The notes under the pieces: generated by a model
What the model was told of the DNA's origin: nothing
Seen by the model: the letters and a program-made list of their open reading frames with translations, nothing else
Database searches by the model: none
Position numbers and translations under genes: made by a program
In this document: piece after piece, positions 61,886 to 64,000 of the stretch
Numbering within the stretch: position 1 is the first letter of the stretch
How the letters are laid out: each line of letters starts with the position of its first letter
Assembly: GCA_951812805.1 (NCBI GenBank)
Contig: CATOSZ010000003.1
Location: 2,186,557 to 2,250,556 of the forward strand
Direction: 5' to 3'
DNA: 64,000 nt
DNA from: an uncultured Alphaproteobacteria bacterium
GTDB taxonomy: Bacteria > Pseudomonadota > Alphaproteobacteria > GCA-2731375

Positions 61886-63484
61886 ATGGCCGAATCGCTT
61901 CCGGATCTCGACGATCTTGATGTCGCCGCCCTGAAGGCGCTGGTTCTGACGCTGCTTGAGGAGCAGGCGGCCCTGCGTGCCGAGAACGCGACATTGCGCG
62001 AAGAGATCCGCCGTCTCAAAGGCCTTTCCGGGCCACCGGATATCAAGCCGAGCGGCATGGACAAGCAGGCCGTATCCCGGGGCCGGACGGGGCGGAAGGC
62101 GGGACGGCGGGCCAAGAAGGGCCGGGTTCCCATCGACGAGAGGCGGATCGTCCGGGCCGCCGTGCCGGCGGGCTCGCGCTTCAAGGGCTATGAAGACTAT
62201 CTGGTTCAGGACCTGCTCTGCCGGCCGAACACTGTCCTGTTACGCCGCGAGCGCTGGCTGACGCCCGAGGGGGCCACGATCGTGGCGCCGCTGCCGGCGG
62301 GGACGCGCGGCCACTTCGGCCCGGCGCTCAGGCGTTTCGTGCTGGCGCTCTATCATGGCGGCCAGACCAGCGCGGAGCGCTTGGCGCGGCTCTTGGACGA
62401 CCTCGGCATCAAGATCTCCAAGCGCCAGGTGGTGCGGTTGTTGAACGAGGGCCATGACGGCTTCGTCGCCGAGGGCGAGGCGGTGCTGCGCGCCGGCCTG
62501 GAGACGGCGCCCTGGATCAGCGTCGACGATACCGGCGCCCGCCACGCCAACCGCAACGGGGTGACGAGCGGGATCGGCAACGACGCCTTCGCTTGGTTCG
62601 CCACGACGTTTTCCAAGAGCCGCTTGAACTTCCTGGAACGGCTGCGGGCCGGCCACGCGGACTATGTGCTCAATGCCGCCGCCTTCGCCTACATGGCCGA
62701 GCGCGACCTGGCCGCATCGGTGATCGCCCGTCTGGCCGAGGGCTGCCCGCGGCGCTTCACCAACGAAGATGCCTGGCTGGCCCACCTGGGGCGGCTCGCC
62801 ATCACCGGGCACGGGGACGGGCGCGGGGCCGCGCGGACCGCCACCGAGGGGGCGCTGTGGGGCGCCATCGCCGCGCACGGCCTGCTCAGGGGCACGGCCG
62901 CGGGCGCCTGCGTCGTCCTGAGTGACGATGCTGGCCAGTTCAACGTCGGCCGCCACGCGCTCTGCTGGGTCCATGCGGAGCGCTTGATCCACAAGCTGAT
63001 GACCTTCTCCCGGAGCCAGCGGCGCGAGAAGGAACACATCCAGGCACGGCTCTGGCAACTCTACGCCGATCTCAAAGCCTATCGCGAAAGGCCGGCGCCA
63101 GGACGGCGGGCCCACCTGGCATGCCGCTTCGATGCGCTCTTCGCGACCAAGACCGGATTCCTCCGCCTCGACCGGCTCCTGGCTCGCCTGCATGCCAACC
63201 GCGACGAACTGCTCGTCGTCCTCGACCGCCCGGAGGTCCCGCTCAACACCAACGGCGCGGAACGCGACATCCGCGCCATGGTCACAAGGCGAAAATTCTC
63301 CGGCGGCACACGCTCCGAGGACGGCAAGCAGGCCCGAGACACATTCCTCGGCCTCTACAAGACCTGCCAGAAACTTGGCCTCTCCTTCTGGGATTATCTC
63401 GGCGACCGCCTCAAGGTCCCCGGCGCCCCACCCGTGCCCCCACTGCCGATCCTCGTCAGACAACGCTGCATCGAAATGGCTTGA
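61886..63484 (+). CDS. IS66-family transposase (TnpC-like)
   Basis: A 532-residue transposase. A leucine-zipper helix is at about 14-45 (LKALVLTLLEEQAALRAENATLREEI), followed by a basic linker. The DDE_Tnp_IS66 core has first Asp in WISVDDTGARHANRNG, second in VVLSDDAGQFNVGRHALCWVHAERL, and the Glu in NTNGAERDIRAMVTRRKFSGG. Lengths and motif order are as in ISBst12-type members. It starts 147 nt inside the left end and stops 25 nt before the right end. No stop or frameshift is seen. Confidence 0.93.
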   Translation: MAESLPDLDDLDVAALKALVLTLLEEQAALRAENATLREEIRRLKGLSGPPDIKPSGMDKQAVSRGRTGRKAGRRAKKGRVPIDERRIVRAAVPAGSRFKGYEDYLVQDLLCRPNTVLLRRERWLTPEGATIVAPLPAGTRGHFGPALRRFVLALYHGGQTSAERLARLLDDLGIKISKRQVVRLLNEGHDGFVAEGEAVLRAGLETAPWISVDDTGARHANRNGVTSGIGNDAFAWFATTFSKSRLNFLERLRAGHADYVLNAAAFAYMAERDLAASVIARLAEGCPRRFTNEDAWLAHLGRLAITGHGDGRGAARTATEGALWGAIAAHGLLRGTAAGACVVLSDDAGQFNVGRHALCWVHAERLIHKLMTFSRSQRREKEHIQARLWQLYADLKAYRERPAPGRRAHLACRFDALFATKTGFLRLDRLLARLHANRDELLVVLDRPEVPLNTNGAERDIRAMVTRRKFSGGTRSEDGKQARDTFLGLYKTCQKLGLSFWDYLGDRLKVPGAPPVPPLPILVRQRCIEMA

Positions 63485-63486
63485 CC

Positions 63487-63509
63487 GCCCGGGGTTTTGC
63501 CCCTGTTAC
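63487..63509 (-). repeat. Right terminal inverted repeat of the IS66-type element
   Basis: The complement reads GTAACAGGGGCAAAACC, pairing with the left end at 20 of 23 positions. It begins two bases after the transposase stop codon. Confidence 0.9.
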
Positions 63510-63517
63510 CGAACGTC
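63510..63517. repeat. Right copy of 8-bp target-site duplication
   Basis: CGAACGTC directly after the element. Deleting the element plus one copy restores the flgC frame. Confidence 0.95.
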
Positions 63518-63672
63518 AATGCGCTGGTCGAGATGATGGACATGCGCGAGGCGCAGCGCAGCTACGAGGCCAACGCCATGGTGATCGAGTCCATGAAGAA
63601 GATGATCGGGCGCACCATCGAGCTGCTCCGCGGTTGATGCGGAGCGGGTGAACGCGAGGGAGACGACAAGGC

Positions 63673-63981
63673 ATGAGCATCAACGGCATCGAGGCCGGAC
63701 AGGCCTACGCACAGGCCCTCGCCCGCAAAAGCGAGGCCGCACCGGCGACCGGCGGTGAGGGCGCACCGAACTTCGCCGACATGGTCCGCGACGTCGTCGA
63801 AACCGGCATGGACGCGGCCCGGGCGAGCGAGACCGCCGGCATCCAGGCCGCCGCCGGACAGGGCGAGTTGCTGGACGTGGTGACCGCCGTCGCCAACGCG
63901 GAACTGACGCTGGAGACCGTGGTCGCGATCCGCGACCAGGTGGTCCAGGCCTATCAGGACGTCATCCGCATGCCGATCTAG
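63673..63981 (+). CDS. fliE: Flagellar hook-basal body protein FliE
   Basis: A 102-residue protein. The C-terminal LLDVVTAVANAELTLETVVAIRDQVVQAYQDVIRMPI is the classic FliE end that packs against the rod and export gate. The N-terminal half is low-complexity and less conserved. GGGAGACGACAAGGC precedes ATG 63673. It follows flgC by 35 nt. The last 19 bases of the window (GGAGCGGAGGTGA) carry a ribosome site for the next gene, probably fliQ. Confidence 0.95.
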   Translation: MSINGIEAGQAYAQALARKSEAAPATGGEGAPNFADMVRDVVETGMDAARASETAGIQAAAGQGELLDVVTAVANAELTLETVVAIRDQVVQAYQDVIRMPI

Positions 63982-64000
63982 GCGGGGGGAGCGGAGGTGA

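Larger units (their letters stand above)
61739..63509 (+). mobile_element. IS66-family (ISBst12-like) insertion sequence, 1771 bp
   Basis: The element begins GTAAC and ends GTTAC. Its 23-bp terminal repeats match except at three positions, and it is framed by an exact 8-bp direct repeat CGAACGTC. It contains one transposase gene only, without the small tnpA and tnpB genes of classical IS66, as in the ISBst12 subgroup. The ends are complete and the transposase is intact, so it may still move. Confidence 0.93.
61448..63637 (+). pseudogene. flgC: Flagellar rod gene flgC disrupted by an IS66-type element
   Basis: The first 97 codons (61448-61738, ASGMRAQRHRMRVIAENLANANT...VRLPNV) end at the insertion. 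The remaining 40 codons (63518-63637, NALVEMMDMREAQRSYEANAMVIESMKKM) resume after the element and one copy of the duplicated target. Joining them gives 136 residues, the normal FlgC length, in frame. As it stands, the reading frame runs into the element and stops at 61792 with 17 foreign residues, so the conserved C-terminal helix needed for rod assembly is lost. FlgC is a proximal-rod subunit; the strain carrying this allele should lack working flagella. Confidence 0.93.

Overview
The window is high-GC DNA with dense, overlapping gene strings. It carries an alphaproteobacterial-type flagellar block (flgB, flgC, fliE beside fliP and fliO), parE, a bactofilin with its M23 partner, and many ABC and TRAP uptake genes. 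I infer an environmental alphaproteobacterium, probably Rhodospirillales-like, with a metabolism built on scavenging organic acids and aromatic or N-heterocyclic compounds. I saw no rRNA, tRNA or CRISPR array.

Positions 1-5597 (minus): an operon of a ThDP enzyme, a degenerate phosphofructokinase-fold protein, a TauD-type dioxygenase, an LLM flavin oxidoreductase and a MaoC/FAS1-like dehydratase cut by the window edge. Positions 5860-8996 (plus): two paralogous small membrane proteins flank a rhodanese and a secreted caspase-like protease. Positions 9126-14331: hydrolase, hydratase, amidohydrolase, a CmcJ-like gene broken by an in-frame amber codon, and an MFS transporter. Positions 14324-19676 (minus): a Liv-type ABC importer with a hydantoin/Asp-Glu racemase, divergent from a GntR/FCD regulator and sharing a palindromic operator with it. 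Positions 20570-34626 (minus): an eleven-gene catabolic string (two SDRs, an HpcH aldolase, a molybdopterin oxidoreductase, hydantoinase A/B, a Rieske oxygenase, a NicX-like dioxygenase and a three-subunit xanthine-dehydrogenase-type hydroxylase), which looks like a degradation route for an N-heterocycle. Positions 34912-40634: a TRAP transporter facing an SMP-30, DUF4387 and AtuA operon.

Positions 40720-46193 (minus): small membrane and secreted proteins of unknown role, a TPR protein, a second LLM enzyme and an arginase-fold protein lacking one metal-ligand histidine. Positions 46266-50127 (plus) hold the most notable system. A predicted selenoprotein reads an in-frame TGA in an exact U-G-S-C motif, with a well-placed bacterial SECIS hairpin just downstream. 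It is followed by a paralog of its C-terminal domain and by a thioredoxin-reductase-like flavoprotein. Together they look like an undescribed selenocysteine-dependent reductase.

Positions 50124-56244 (minus) hold parE, bactofilin (with a strong terminator), an M23 peptidase, a BCP peroxiredoxin and a D-threonine-aldolase-like enzyme. A large AsmA/YhdP-like protein follows on the plus strand. The window ends in flagellar genes, where flgC is split by a complete IS66-type element with 23-bp inverted repeats and a perfect 8-bp target duplication.
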